Of a DNA stretch of 64,000 nt, positions 17,052 to 25,917 are shown piece after piece. Every line of letters begins with the position of its first letter. Position 1 is the stretch's first letter. The notes below the pieces were generated by a model. It did no database searches. It was not told the origin of the DNA and saw only the letters and a program-made list of their open reading frames with translations. This DNA is from Arthrobacter mangrovi (lineage in GTDB: Bacteria > Actinomycetota > Actinomycetes > Actinomycetales > Micrococcaceae). The position numbers and the translations under genes were made by a program. The stretch spans positions 1 through 64,000 of the forward strand of contig NZ_BRVS01000027.1 in the NCBI RefSeq assembly GCF_026011795.1. The letters run 5' to 3'.

Positions 17052-17486
17052 ATGTCAGTTGAAATCGGACTGTTCGCGGACACGGGAGACGACAGTGCCG
17101 GCGCGCCGGAGGCGGTAACCGCCGGGCCGGCAGAAGCGCTTCAGCTGGTGTTCGGTTCGGCGGAGGAGTTCCTGCACGAGCAGCTGCTGCCCACTTACGT
17201 CCGCGATGTCGACGACAGGAGTGCCAAATGGTGCATGGAATGGTACTTCCACCCCGAAGCCGTCTCCCGCGTCGAAGCCCTCTGGCGGGCCTGGGAACAC
17301 CTCCGCCTCGACGGCGCCACCGGCATCAGCATCTGGTGGCGCGACCACGCCGACCACCACATGCGCATCCTCCTCGACCCCCAAGGCCCCTTCTACAACT
17401 GCGACAGAACGGCACACCGCGACCCCGAACACCTCGAACCAAAACTCGCACCCGACGGATGGTTCCCGGACGTTCGGGTGCAGTGA
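17052..17486 (+). CDS. DUF4913 protein at the end of the transfer operon
   Basis: 144 residues. After an Ala/Gly-rich start (1-35) comes the compact DUF4913 pattern: FLHEQLLPTYVRDVDDRSAKW, then W-x-P/H-E-A-x-x-R and a Trp-rich stretch (GISIWWRDHADHHM) ending in DPQGPFYNC. DUF4913 genes regularly follow VirD4-like genes in actinobacterial transfer loci; function unknown. Nine bases separate it from the coupling-protein stop, with AGGAGG in between. Confidence 0.75.
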   Translation: MSVEIGLFADTGDDSAGAPEAVTAGPAEALQLVFGSAEEFLHEQLLPTYVRDVDDRSAKWCMEWYFHPEAVSRVEALWRAWEHLRLDGATGISIWWRDHADHHMRILLDPQGPFYNCDRTAHRDPEHLEPKLAPDGWFPDVRVQ

Positions 17487-17665
17487 TAGCCTCGCATCCT
17501 ATAGCTCCCACCCGTCCAACCCGTACTGGTCATATGCGCCGTTATCGGATTCGTTTTGAGGGAGCTGTCTAGAGTTTCGAATAATCGGAGCGCGGGCGGT
17601 CAGTGGATTACCAGGTTGATAATGGTTCCGGATCGCAAGGCCGTAGCGACCATCGGTAGTGCAGT

Positions 17666-19027
17666 CTACCGGTTGCTGAGGTCGACTCCCCGTCCTTCGC
17701 GCAGCGAGAGCACTGTTGCGGCGCCGACGAGCAATAGGGCGATCGTGTACAGTGCGAATGCGGTGGGCCCGGCGTCGCCGAACCAGACGCCGAATCCGGC
17801 TTGCAGGTAGGCCGCGGTGCCGCCGAACGCCGCGACGCAGAGCGCGTACGGGATGGCCACACCGATGGTGCGGACTGCGGTGGGGAAGAGCTCCGCATAC
17901 ACCGCCGGCATGATCGAGGCGGATCCGGCGATGAAGACCAGCATGGCAGACATAGCCAGACCCAGCTGCAGGGCCGAGTCCCGGACGAACCAGGTGGCGG
18001 GGAAGAAGAGTAGCGCGCTGCCAATGCCGCTGATGAGCAGGACCGGTTTGCGGCCGATCCGGTCCGAGAGCCGGCCCCAGAGCGGCAGGGCCACGATGAA
18101 CACCAGGTTGGCGGCCACACCGGCCCAGAGCGCCTCCGCCGCGTCGACCTTCAGCACGTTGATCGCGTAGGCCGGGGTGGAGACGCCCCAGACGTAATAG
18201 GCGACGGTCAGCCCGACCGTGAGGCCGATGACCTGTAGGGCCTGGCGCCAGTGCCGGGCCAGATCGGCGAACAGGCCACCGCGGGCCGTGGCGGGATAGC
18301 CGGAGACGACGGCATCATGGGCGGCCGCCTCCGATTTGAAGAGTTCGGACTCTTCCATCCGGGAGCGCATGACCAGGGCGACCAGCCCGAAGACCGCGCC
18401 GAGGAGGAAGGGGATGCGCCAGCCGTAGGCGGCCATGGCGGATTCCGGCATGACGCTGGAGAGGACCGCGCCCAGCAGGGTGCCGAACAGGATGCCGGCC
18501 GTACCCGAGGCGTAGATCAGCGATGCCCAGTAGCCGCGGCGGGACGCGGGAGCCATTTCCGACAGGTAAGTCTGGGCGCTCGGCAGCTCGCCGCCGTGCG
18601 CGAGGCCCTGGATGAGCCGTGCGATGAGCAGCATTAGCGACGCGCCCGCGCCGATCGAGTCGTAGGTGGGGGTAAGGCCGATCGCCAGAGAGCCGAGCGA
18701 GGCCAGGCCGACGCAGAGCGTCAGCGATGCCTTCCGGCCGACCTTGTCGCCGATCCAGCCGAAGATGAAACCGCCGAGCGGTCGGGCCACGAAGCCGACG
18801 GCGAAGATCGCGAGCGTGGCGAGGAAGGCGCTGGAGGGGTCCTGTTTGCTAAACAGCTGGGAAGCGATGAAGGAAGCGAAGGTGGCATAGATGGCCCAGT
18901 CATACCATTCGACGGCGTTGCCGGCACCGGTGCCGATCAGCGTCTTGATGATTTTCGACCGGGGCGGGCGGATCTCGGGGACGGACGCGTCGGCCTGCTT
19001 GGCGATGTGGGGGCGGGGGAAAGGCAT
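17666..19027 (-). CDS. MHS-family (metabolite:H+ symporter) MFS transporter
   Basis: 453 residues from ATG 19027 (AGGAG six bases upstream). Twelve hydrophobic helices. MHS hallmarks: GNAVEWYDWAIYATFASF near the N-terminus, RPLGGFIFGWIGDKVGRK in the first cytoplasmic loop and a second SDRIGRKPVLL half-way. The family moves carboxylates, osmolytes and aromatic acids with protons. It lies just downstream of, and on the same strand as, the M20 amidohydrolase, so it likely imports that enzyme's substrate. First cargo gene after the transfer operon. Confidence 0.85.
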   Translation of the reverse strand: MPFPRPHIAKQADASVPEIRPPRSKIIKTLIGTGAGNAVEWYDWAIYATFASFIASQLFSKQDPSSAFLATLAIFAVGFVARPLGGFIFGWIGDKVGRKASLTLCVGLASLGSLAIGLTPTYDSIGAGASLMLLIARLIQGLAHGGELPSAQTYLSEMAPASRRGYWASLIYASGTAGILFGTLLGAVLSSVMPESAMAAYGWRIPFLLGAVFGLVALVMRSRMEESELFKSEAAAHDAVVSGYPATARGGLFADLARHWRQALQVIGLTVGLTVAYYVWGVSTPAYAINVLKVDAAEALWAGVAANLVFIVALPLWGRLSDRIGRKPVLLISGIGSALLFFPATWFVRDSALQLGLAMSAMLVFIAGSASIMPAVYAELFPTAVRTIGVAIPYALCVAAFGGTAAYLQAGFGVWFGDAGPTAFALYTIALLLVGAATVLSLREGRGVDLSNR

Positions 19028-19070
19028 CAAAATCTCCTGGGAAGGGGGAGCGGCTGAGGGGAAGTCGTGG

Positions 19071-20318
19071 TCAGGCGGACGCGAGTCGTTCGAGCGCCAG
19101 TCGCGCGTAAAGCGCGGTGCCGTCGGCCAGCACGGCGTCGTCGAAGACGGCGAACGGCGAGTGGTTGTAGGCGGCCTCGGTCGAGTCGGTGCCTTCCGGC
19201 ACGGCGGAGAGGAACAGGAACGCCCCCGGCACCTCGGCCAGGACGCGGGAGAAGTCTTCCGAGCCGGCCAGCGGATTGGCCAGCTCCCGGTAGCGCTGGG
19301 GGCCGAAAAGTTCGTCGACGGCGTGCCGCGCGAATGCGGACTCGGATCCGTCGTTGAGGGTCAGCGGATACTCTTCGATGTAGTCGACCGTGGCCTCCAG
19401 TCCGTGGCCTTCGGCGATGGCGCCCAGCAGCCGCGGGATCGAGGCTTTCAGCCGAGCCTTGGCCTGTGGGGAGAAGGAACGGATGGTCGCTTCGAAGCGG
19501 GCCGTCTCGGGGATGACGTTGCGCTTGGTGCCCGCCTGTAGCATGCCGACGGAAATCACTACCGGGTCGAACACATCGAATTGCCGGGTGACCATGGACT
19601 GCAGCGCCATGACCATTTCCGCGGCGACCGTGACCGGGTCCTTGGCGGCGAAGGGCGCCGAACCGTGTCCGCCTGCCCCGTGTACGGTCACGACCAGCCC
19701 GTCCGAAGAGCTCATCACGGCGCCCGGTCGGGAGAGGAACGCCCCGCTCTCGCCGAGCGCGCTCATGACGTGCAGCGCGTAGGCGGCATCCGGTCGGGTC
19801 CCGGCGGCGTCGAGGACGCCTTCGCGGATCATGACCTCGGCTCCGTCGAAGCCTTCTTCGCCGGGCTGGAACATCAGGACCACGTCGCCGCGCAGCTGGT
19901 CCCGCCGGGACGAGAGCAGGGTCGCCGCACCGACAAGCATCGCGGTGTGCAGGTCGTGGCCGCACCCGTGCATGGCCCCGGGGATCTCGGAGGCGTAGTC
20001 CAGGCCCGTTTTCTCCTGTACCGGAAGGGCGTCCATATCACCGCGCAGCAACACTACCGGGCGCTGCGTTCCGCTGGCTGGTGTTCCCGCCGTTCCTCGC
20101 AGCACTGCCGTGACGGAGGTGGTGTCCGTGCCCGTGGAGATCTCGTAGCCCAGACCGTCGAGGGCCGTCAGTACTTTCTCCTGGGTGCGTGGAAGATTTA
20201 GGCCGATCTCCGGCTCGCGGTGCAGGCGGTGGCGCAGGTCGGTGATATCGCCGGCCAGGGCCGCGGCGTCTTCACGCAGGGTGATAGTCAGGTCGGCGGA
20301 GGAAGCGGGCAAAGCCAA
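19071..20318 (-). CDS. M20-family amidohydrolase (N-acyl amino acid / hippurate hydrolase-like)
   Basis: 415 residues from TTG 20318 with AAAGGGG upstream. Metal-site motifs of the IAA-amino-acid/hippurate hydrolase group are clear: MHGCGHDLHTAMLVGAA and PGEEGFDGAEVMIREG. The lid domain lies between. These enzymes cleave an amide to release an amino acid from an acyl group, in the cytoplasm. It precedes the MHS transporter gene by about 40 bases on the same strand and is divergent from an Lrp-type regulator, which probably controls it. Confidence 0.85.
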   Translation of the reverse strand: MALPASSADLTITLREDAAALAGDITDLRHRLHREPEIGLNLPRTQEKVLTALDGLGYEISTGTDTTSVTAVLRGTAGTPASGTQRPVVLLRGDMDALPVQEKTGLDYASEIPGAMHGCGHDLHTAMLVGAATLLSSRRDQLRGDVVLMFQPGEEGFDGAEVMIREGVLDAAGTRPDAAYALHVMSALGESGAFLSRPGAVMSSSDGLVVTVHGAGGHGSAPFAAKDPVTVAAEMVMALQSMVTRQFDVFDPVVISVGMLQAGTKRNVIPETARFEATIRSFSPQAKARLKASIPRLLGAIAEGHGLEATVDYIEEYPLTLNDGSESAFARHAVDELFGPQRYRELANPLAGSEDFSRVLAEVPGAFLFLSAVPEGTDSTEAAYNHSPFAVFDDAVLADGTALYARLALERLASA

Positions 20319-20431
20319 AACGGCCCCTTTCGCTGGAAAGCAGATCCCTTGAGTGTGACGTGCCCTCGCTCACTTGGTCCCATTAAGCTGAGAAAATTGC
20401 ATCACGCGGCCACTAAACCGAAGGATCCTGC

Positions 20432-21433
20432 ATGGAGCTTCCCGCTGAGGACCTCGAACTGATCCATGCCCTCCAACTCGCTCCCCGCGCTACCTGGGCC
20501 CAGCTCGGCTCGGTGCTGGGCCGGCACCCCGCCACCTTGGCCGCCCGGTGGGAGCGGCTGCGCTCGGACGGACAGGCTTGGGTCACCTGCCATATCGGAA
20601 CCGCCGAAGGCCAGGGGTGCGTCACCTTCGTCGGCATCCAATGCCGCCCCGGGCATCGGACGAAGGTACTGGAACGCTTATGCGCAGTCCCCGAGATCGG
20701 AACCATCGAGGAGGCGGCCCGGGCGTGGGATTTGCGTCTGACCGTCCTGACGCGCAGTTGGGAGCAGGTGGCCAGGGACGTGCTGCCCCTGGTGCGCACC
20801 GATCCGGACATTCTGCGCAGCCAGGTGACGCTGGCGACCAGGCTTTACTCTGCCGGGAACAACTGGCGCCTGGATGTCCTGTCCCCCGAGCAGCAGCGCC
20901 GCATTGCTGCCTTGCATCCCGGCGTGGTGCGCCCTCCCGGGGCCACACCTCCGACACTGCCCCAACTGATGACTGTGCTGGCCGGGAACGGGCGGGCGTC
21001 GGCAACCGAGATCGCAGCTGCAACCGGTACCCATGCGACGACGGTGGCCCGGCATCTGCGCCAGGCCCTGGAGACCGGCCTGGTGGCAATGCGCTGCGAA
21101 CTCGCCCAGTATTACTCGGGCTACCCGATCGGGTGCCAGTGGTACGTGCGCGTTCCGCCCTCGCAACTGGAGGCTGCGGTCAGCTATCTGCAGTCCCACC
21201 GAACCCTGCGGCTGTGCGCCGCGACCACAGGAGATGCCAACCTGACGTTCTATCTGTGGCTTCGTACCCCTGGCGCCATCGCCGATGTGGAAACCGGGCT
21301 CCAACAGGCGGCGCCAGGAGTGCAGGTCATCGAGTCCGATGTCGGGGTGCGTACCCACAAGCGCACAGGATGGATGCTGAACGAGGACTCCACCGCCACC
21401 GGCGAAGTGGTCGTCGGCACCACTGCCGACTAA
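20432..21433 (+). CDS. Double-length Lrp/AsnC-family regulator
   Basis: 333 residues, about twice the usual 150. There are two consecutive HTH-plus-sensor units. The first HTH is near residues 5-55 (ATWAQLGSVLGRHPATLAA) and the second near 175-225 (SATEIAAATGTHATTVARHL). The C-terminus ends with GWMLNEDSTATGE, similar to the KYNGARLNEDGT end of the convergent gene at 21523, so the two are paralogues. Divergent from the M20 hydrolase, hence its likely regulator, with a small-molecule ligand related to the substrate. Confidence 0.8.
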   Translation: MELPAEDLELIHALQLAPRATWAQLGSVLGRHPATLAARWERLRSDGQAWVTCHIGTAEGQGCVTFVGIQCRPGHRTKVLERLCAVPEIGTIEEAARAWDLRLTVLTRSWEQVARDVLPLVRTDPDILRSQVTLATRLYSAGNNWRLDVLSPEQQRRIAALHPGVVRPPGATPPTLPQLMTVLAGNGRASATEIAAATGTHATTVARHLRQALETGLVAMRCELAQYYSGYPIGCQWYVRVPPSQLEAAVSYLQSHRTLRLCAATTGDANLTFYLWLRTPGAIADVETGLQQAAPGVQVIESDVGVRTHKRTGWMLNEDSTATGEVVVGTTAD

Positions 21434-21522
21434 GGGTAACTCCACCGGAACGATTCCAGCTTGTGGGTGAAAAAACTTAACGTGTAGTGTGCGGACTTCC
21501 GTCGGCGTGCCGCGTGGCGGTT

Positions 21523-22551
21523 CTAGTAAGCCATGGGAATCACTTCGGCGAAGGTGCCGTCCTCGTTCAGCCGTGCCCCGTTGTATTTGAAGGTCCGCAG
21601 TACGATACGGCGGTCGTCGATGGACAGGCCGGGGACGGCATCGAGCAGTTGCTGTTCCACTGCCGGGAGGTCCATGGGGTTGTTGAGCCACACAACGATA
21701 TGGATGTTATTGGCCCCCGTCACAGTCGACATCATGCGCAGCGCGGCGACCTTCTCAAAGAGCGTTCCATTGATTCGGGCGATGTCAGGCAGCGCCATGG
21801 TTCCCCACAAGATGGCGCTGATACTGCGACCGGAGCCGCGGCGCGCGACGTCGCACCGGACGTTGATGTACCCCCCGCTGATTAGCCGGTTCACCCGTCG
21901 TGCGGCGGAAAGGGGGGCGATGCCGGTTCCCGCGGCGAGTTCGCGGTAGCTGGATCTCCCGTCTATGCTCAGGAGGCGCAGCAGCGTTCGGGTGGTCTGG
22001 TCCAGCTGGACGGTGCCGCCTGCAGACTCAGTGGACTTGCGGTGCAGCGCGGCCAGGGCGCGGGCCTGGGCCGGCGGTAGCGCACGAAAATTCCAACTGC
22101 TGGCCTCGGCGACCTGACTGGTCACCGTGCGGACTGAGTAATGCATGACCCCCGGGATCTCGCCGAGGGTGCCCAGCAGGAAGCCGGCAAGGCTGTGACC
22201 TGCGGCGGCGACGGTGAGCAGAAGGTGTCCGGCGCCTGCGATGAACTGGATGGACATCAGCCGCTCGTCGGGGATCAGGCGGTCCGCCACCTCTTTAACG
22301 CGCTGGTTTTCGCAGGTGAGTTCCACGAAGGCGACGTCGATGGCGCGCATGAGCATGCTGCTGGGCGCTATCGACATCCGCGCCAGCCCCTGCCCGACAA
22401 GACGTGCCCAGCGCCGCGACAGCGTGGTCGGATGGGCGTGCAGGACCTCGGCCAGCTCGGCCCAGGAGGCGCGAGGGGCGAGCTGCAGGGCGTTTGCCAG
22501 CTCAATGTCCCGTTCGGAGAGATAGCCCTGTTCGTGCGTTTGATCGGTCAT
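21523..22551 (-). CDS. Second double-length Lrp/AsnC-family regulator
   Basis: 342 residues, again two Lrp/AsnC halves: first HTH about 18-65 (ASWAELAEVLHAHPTTLSRR), second about 190-240 (SYRELAAGTGIAPLSAARRV). It converges on its paralogue at 20432 and is divergent from the amidohydrolase gene at 22642, which it likely controls. The 90-base gap to that gene is AT-rich and must hold both promoters. No clear operator was found. Confidence 0.8.
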   Translation of the reverse strand: MTDQTHEQGYLSERDIELANALQLAPRASWAELAEVLHAHPTTLSRRWARLVGQGLARMSIAPSSMLMRAIDVAFVELTCENQRVKEVADRLIPDERLMSIQFIAGAGHLLLTVAAAGHSLAGFLLGTLGEIPGVMHYSVRTVTSQVAEASSWNFRALPPAQARALAALHRKSTESAGGTVQLDQTTRTLLRLLSIDGRSSYRELAAGTGIAPLSAARRVNRLISGGYINVRCDVARRGSGRSISAILWGTMALPDIARINGTLFEKVAALRMMSTVTGANNIHIVVWLNNPMDLPAVEQQLLDAVPGLSIDDRRIVLRTFKYNGARLNEDGTFAEVIPMAY

Positions 22552-22641
22552 ACAAAAATTATCGTGCGTTTTTTGGGACTTTCCTAAACGTCTTATAGCG
22601 TATCTCCAGCCCTATGGCGCCAGACACATTTGGAGTACGAG

Positions 22642-23916
22642 ATGTCCCACGAAACCCACCCTTTGACAGCGTTCCGCAACGCGACCCTGGTCGACGGCAC
22701 CGGCGCAGAGCCGTGCCCCGCGTCAACCGTTGTTGTATCGGGCCGGACGATTGCGTGGACGGGCCCCGACGGGCAGCTTCCCGAGTGGGCGCTTGGGGCA
22801 CGACATGTCGACTGCTCCGGCCTCTTCCTGCTCCCGGGCTTCATCGACACGCATGTACACCTGACCATGACTCCCGGAGGAATGGGCATGCAGGCGCTCG
22901 ACAACCCGCCGGGCTACCCCTACTACCAGGCCATCCCGCTGCTCCGACAGACCCTGGAGGCGGGCATTACCGCTGCCCGGGACCTGGGCGGCCTCGACAT
23001 GGCCACAGAGCGCGCCATCGTCGAGGGCATTGTTGAGGGCCCTGAGCTGGTCTACGCCTACCGGGCGCTCGGTCCCACCGGAGGCCACGGCGACTTCCGG
23101 ACGTGCTGCGGTTTCAACATGGGCTCCGCGCTCTCACCAAACGGGGACATCGGCATGCTCACCGATGGCGTCGACGAGGCGCTGCGCAACACCCGGGAGG
23201 CGATGCGCCTCGGCGCGGGCGTCATCAAGGTCATGGCTTCCGGCGGCGTCTGGTCCCCGCGCGATACTCCCTGGCACGACGGTTTGAACATCGACGAGAT
23301 GACGGCCGTCGTCCAGGAAGCCGGGGCCCATGGCGTCCCGGTCGCCGCCCACGCGCAATCCGCGCGGAGCATCCGCAATGCGCTCACCGCCGGTGTGCAC
23401 AGCGTGGAGCACGCCTACGAGATCGACGAGTCCGGCATCCAGCTCATGCTGGACACGGGCGCGTACATGGTGCCTACGCTCACTACCGGCCTCACCCCAC
23501 CCGATCCTGCCAAGGCCGCCCCCTACGCCGTGGAGAAGAAGTTGCGGCTTCAGGAGAAGCTCCACGGGTGCATCCGCGAGGCCATCGCCGCGGGCGTTAA
23601 GGTCGCCATGGGCACCGACGCCGGAATCTGCCCCCACGGTAGCAACCTCACGGAGCTTTCCCATTTGGTCGACTTCGGCATGTCCCCGATGGCCGCCATC
23701 TCCGCCGGCACCCTTGAAGCCGCCAGGCTGCTTGGCCGCGCAGATCGGATCGGCTCCGTCGAGGAAGGCAAAGACGCCGACCTCGTACTTTCCCGAATCG
23801 ATCCCCTCGCCGACATCGGCGGCCTCTCCGCCAGGGAAAACATCCTGACGGTGATGGCCAAGGGTCGCATCGCCAAAGATATCCGCCAGCACGCCACGAT
23901 GGAGGCACACGCATGA
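22642..23916 (+). CDS. Metal-dependent amidohydrolase (imidazolonepropionase/prolidase-like)
   Basis: 424 residues from ATG 22642, with GGAG six bases upstream; a TTG at 22630 is inside that site. Amidohydrolase-superfamily ligands are visible: HVH in FIDTHVHLT, Lys in GVIKVMASGG, His in VAAHAQS and HSVEHAYEID, and Asp in MGTDAGICPHG. This set matches the group acting on N-acylated or dipeptide-like substrates and lactam rings. Its stop overlaps the AbgT-type transporter start (ATGA), which points to an amide of an aromatic or amino acid as substrate. Confidence 0.8.
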   Translation: MSHETHPLTAFRNATLVDGTGAEPCPASTVVVSGRTIAWTGPDGQLPEWALGARHVDCSGLFLLPGFIDTHVHLTMTPGGMGMQALDNPPGYPYYQAIPLLRQTLEAGITAARDLGGLDMATERAIVEGIVEGPELVYAYRALGPTGGHGDFRTCCGFNMGSALSPNGDIGMLTDGVDEALRNTREAMRLGAGVIKVMASGGVWSPRDTPWHDGLNIDEMTAVVQEAGAHGVPVAAHAQSARSIRNALTAGVHSVEHAYEIDESGIQLMLDTGAYMVPTLTTGLTPPDPAKAAPYAVEKKLRLQEKLHGCIREAIAAGVKVAMGTDAGICPHGSNLTELSHLVDFGMSPMAAISAGTLEAARLLGRADRIGSVEEGKDADLVLSRIDPLADIGGLSARENILTVMAKGRIAKDIRQHATMEAHA

Positions 23917-25508
23917 GCCGGAAAACGATGGAAACGAAGGACCGCGTGCAGAAATCACCGACGGCGCCGCATGGAGGAAAGCGCGGCTTCGGCAGCGCGT
24001 GCATCGACGGCATCGAGCGCGTCGGCAATAAGCTGCCGGAGCCCTTCGCGTTATTCCTCTACCTCTTCCTGGCCATCGGTGTCGTCTCGACAGTGGTTTC
24101 CTGGTTCGGTGTCAGCACCCAGGTCCCGGGAACGGCCGAGGCGACACCGGTGCGGGGCCTGTTCTCCGGAGAGGGGATCGCTTGGCTCTTCACCAACGCG
24201 GTGGACAACTTCATCTCCTTCCCGCCGCTCGGAGTCGTCGTGACTCTTCTGCTGGCGGTCGGCGTCGCAGAACGAACTGGCCTGCTGATAACCCTGGTGA
24301 AATCGACTCTGGGCCGGGCCCCGCGGTGGGCACTGCCCTACGTGATCGCCCTCGTCGCCCTCTGTGCGCACATCATGTCCGACGCGTCCATCCTGGTCAT
24401 CCCCCCGATCGCCGCTCTGGTCTTCAAGGCAGCTGGCCGCAACCCTGTCGCTGGCCTGCTCGGCGCCTACGCCGTGGGCCTCGCCGCGTTCAGCTGCACC
24501 CCGTTCATCACTTCCACCGATGCCCTGCTGGCCGGCATTACCAACGCCGCCGCTGCACCGGTCGCCCACCAGGTCCTGACCGTCACCCCGGTCTCGAACC
24601 TCGCCCTGAACATGGTCCTGTCCGTGGTGTTAACGATCGCCGGCGGCCTCGTGATCGACAGGATTCTGGAACCGCGTCTCAACCGGATGGGTGTCGGTAC
24701 CGGAAAATCCGCGGAACAGGAACAGGGCGCCGCCGCGGCGGTCACCGCCGAGGAGCATGCGGCCCTGCGTTGGGCCGGCTCGGCCCTGCTCGTCGTCGTC
24801 GTCATCATCCTGGCCCTTGCACTGCCCGAGGGAGCGCCGTTGCGCAACGAGGAAGGCGGCTTCCTCCCGAAGTCGCCGCTGCTCAGCTCGGTCATCTTCC
24901 TGGTCTTCACGGTGCTGATCGTCCCGTCGATCGTCTACGGAGCCAAACTGAAGAACATCACGGGGATCCAGTCCGTCGCCGAGATGATGGGTCAAGCCGT
25001 CAAGGACGCCATCTCGTTCATCGTCGTGGCCTTCGTCCTGGCCCAGTTCCTGGCCCTGTTCACCTGGAGCGGACTCGCGTCCTGGGTCGCCGTGAACGGT
25101 GCCCAAGGCCTGGAGCGCGCGAACTTCACCGGCTTTGGCGCAGTGCTGGCGTTCGTCCTGGTGGTCTCACTGTTGAACCTCGTCGTCGCCTCCGGATCGT
25201 CCCTATGGACCCTGATCGCAGCGGTGTTCATCCCCATGTTCGCCCTCATCGGCTACGAGGCAGGCTTCACCCAGGCTGCCTTCCGCGTCGGCGACTCCGC
25301 CACCCAGGTGCTCACGCCGCTGAACCCCTACCTGGTGATCATCCTCAGCTACCTGCGCAAGTACGAACCAGACGCCGGAATTGGCTCAGTGATCGGCCGG
25401 ATGCTGCCCTTCACCGTCGTGTTCTGGATCCTCTGGGTCGCGGTGCTGACGGTATTCTTCTTCACCGGAACCGGCACCGGGCCGGGAATGGACATCTTCG
25501 CCCATTAA
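23913..25508 (+). CDS. AbgT-family transporter (p-aminobenzoyl-glutamate type)
   Basis: 531 residues, about twelve membrane segments. AbgT features: an N-terminal DGIERVGNKLPEPFALF stretch, the SDASILVIPPIAALVFKAAG hairpin region and a C-terminal NPYLVIILSYLRKYEPDAG. AbgT proteins import p-aminobenzoyl-glutamate or export sulfonamide drugs. Coupled to the amidohydrolase, an importer for an N-acyl amino acid is the likelier role. Confidence 0.85.
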   Translation: MSRKTMETKDRVQKSPTAPHGGKRGFGSACIDGIERVGNKLPEPFALFLYLFLAIGVVSTVVSWFGVSTQVPGTAEATPVRGLFSGEGIAWLFTNAVDNFISFPPLGVVVTLLLAVGVAERTGLLITLVKSTLGRAPRWALPYVIALVALCAHIMSDASILVIPPIAALVFKAAGRNPVAGLLGAYAVGLAAFSCTPFITSTDALLAGITNAAAAPVAHQVLTVTPVSNLALNMVLSVVLTIAGGLVIDRILEPRLNRMGVGTGKSAEQEQGAAAAVTAEEHAALRWAGSALLVVVVIILALALPEGAPLRNEEGGFLPKSPLLSSVIFLVFTVLIVPSIVYGAKLKNITGIQSVAEMMGQAVKDAISFIVVAFVLAQFLALFTWSGLASWVAVNGAQGLERANFTGFGAVLAFVLVVSLLNLVVASGSSLWTLIAAVFIPMFALIGYEAGFTQAAFRVGDSATQVLTPLNPYLVIILSYLRKYEPDAGIGSVIGRMLPFTVVFWILWVAVLTVFFFTGTGTGPGMDIFAH

Positions 25509-25917
25509 CGCCCCCGCAAGTACATGGTGCAGACCTCCGGCCCAGGCAGTTTTCAAACCCCGAGGGGCCGTGGCAGTGCCCCTGGCCCAGTAGCTCCTAG
25601 GCAGGGGCCGAACTCAACTCCGGGAGCCCGGCAGCCCTTGGACACGGCATTGAATTGCCCGCCTTCAACCAATTCCACATTGGCCGCTCCCTGCGCCCCA
25701 AGGAATCGTCATCGTCACCATCGACTGTTGAACTGGGTGCACGCGCGGCAGGCCATCCATGAAGGCTCGAATGAGCGCAGGAGATGCCGGTTCCCCGCAG
25801 AAATTCCGTGACATATGTCCGTTGGCGTCGGCGCACTGCTGAGAACCGTGTCGCGACTGCCTAGACTCACTTATCACAACCTTCAGTAAAGCTTCACAAA
25901 CCTTGAGGAGGGCTGAG
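25509..25917. other. Intergenic region between modules A and B, no gene seen
   Basis: About 410 bases. Short open frames here lack ribosome binding sites and protein-like composition. The last 60 bases (TTATCACAACC, then AGTAAAGCTTCACAAACC) are AT-richer and probably carry the promoter of the regulator starting at 25918. No strong hairpin follows the AbgT gene. Confidence 0.4.

Noticed and set aside
25524-25811. 95-codon frame in the gap after the AbgT gene
   Set aside because: No ribosome binding site, Pro/Arg-rich random composition, no partner gene.
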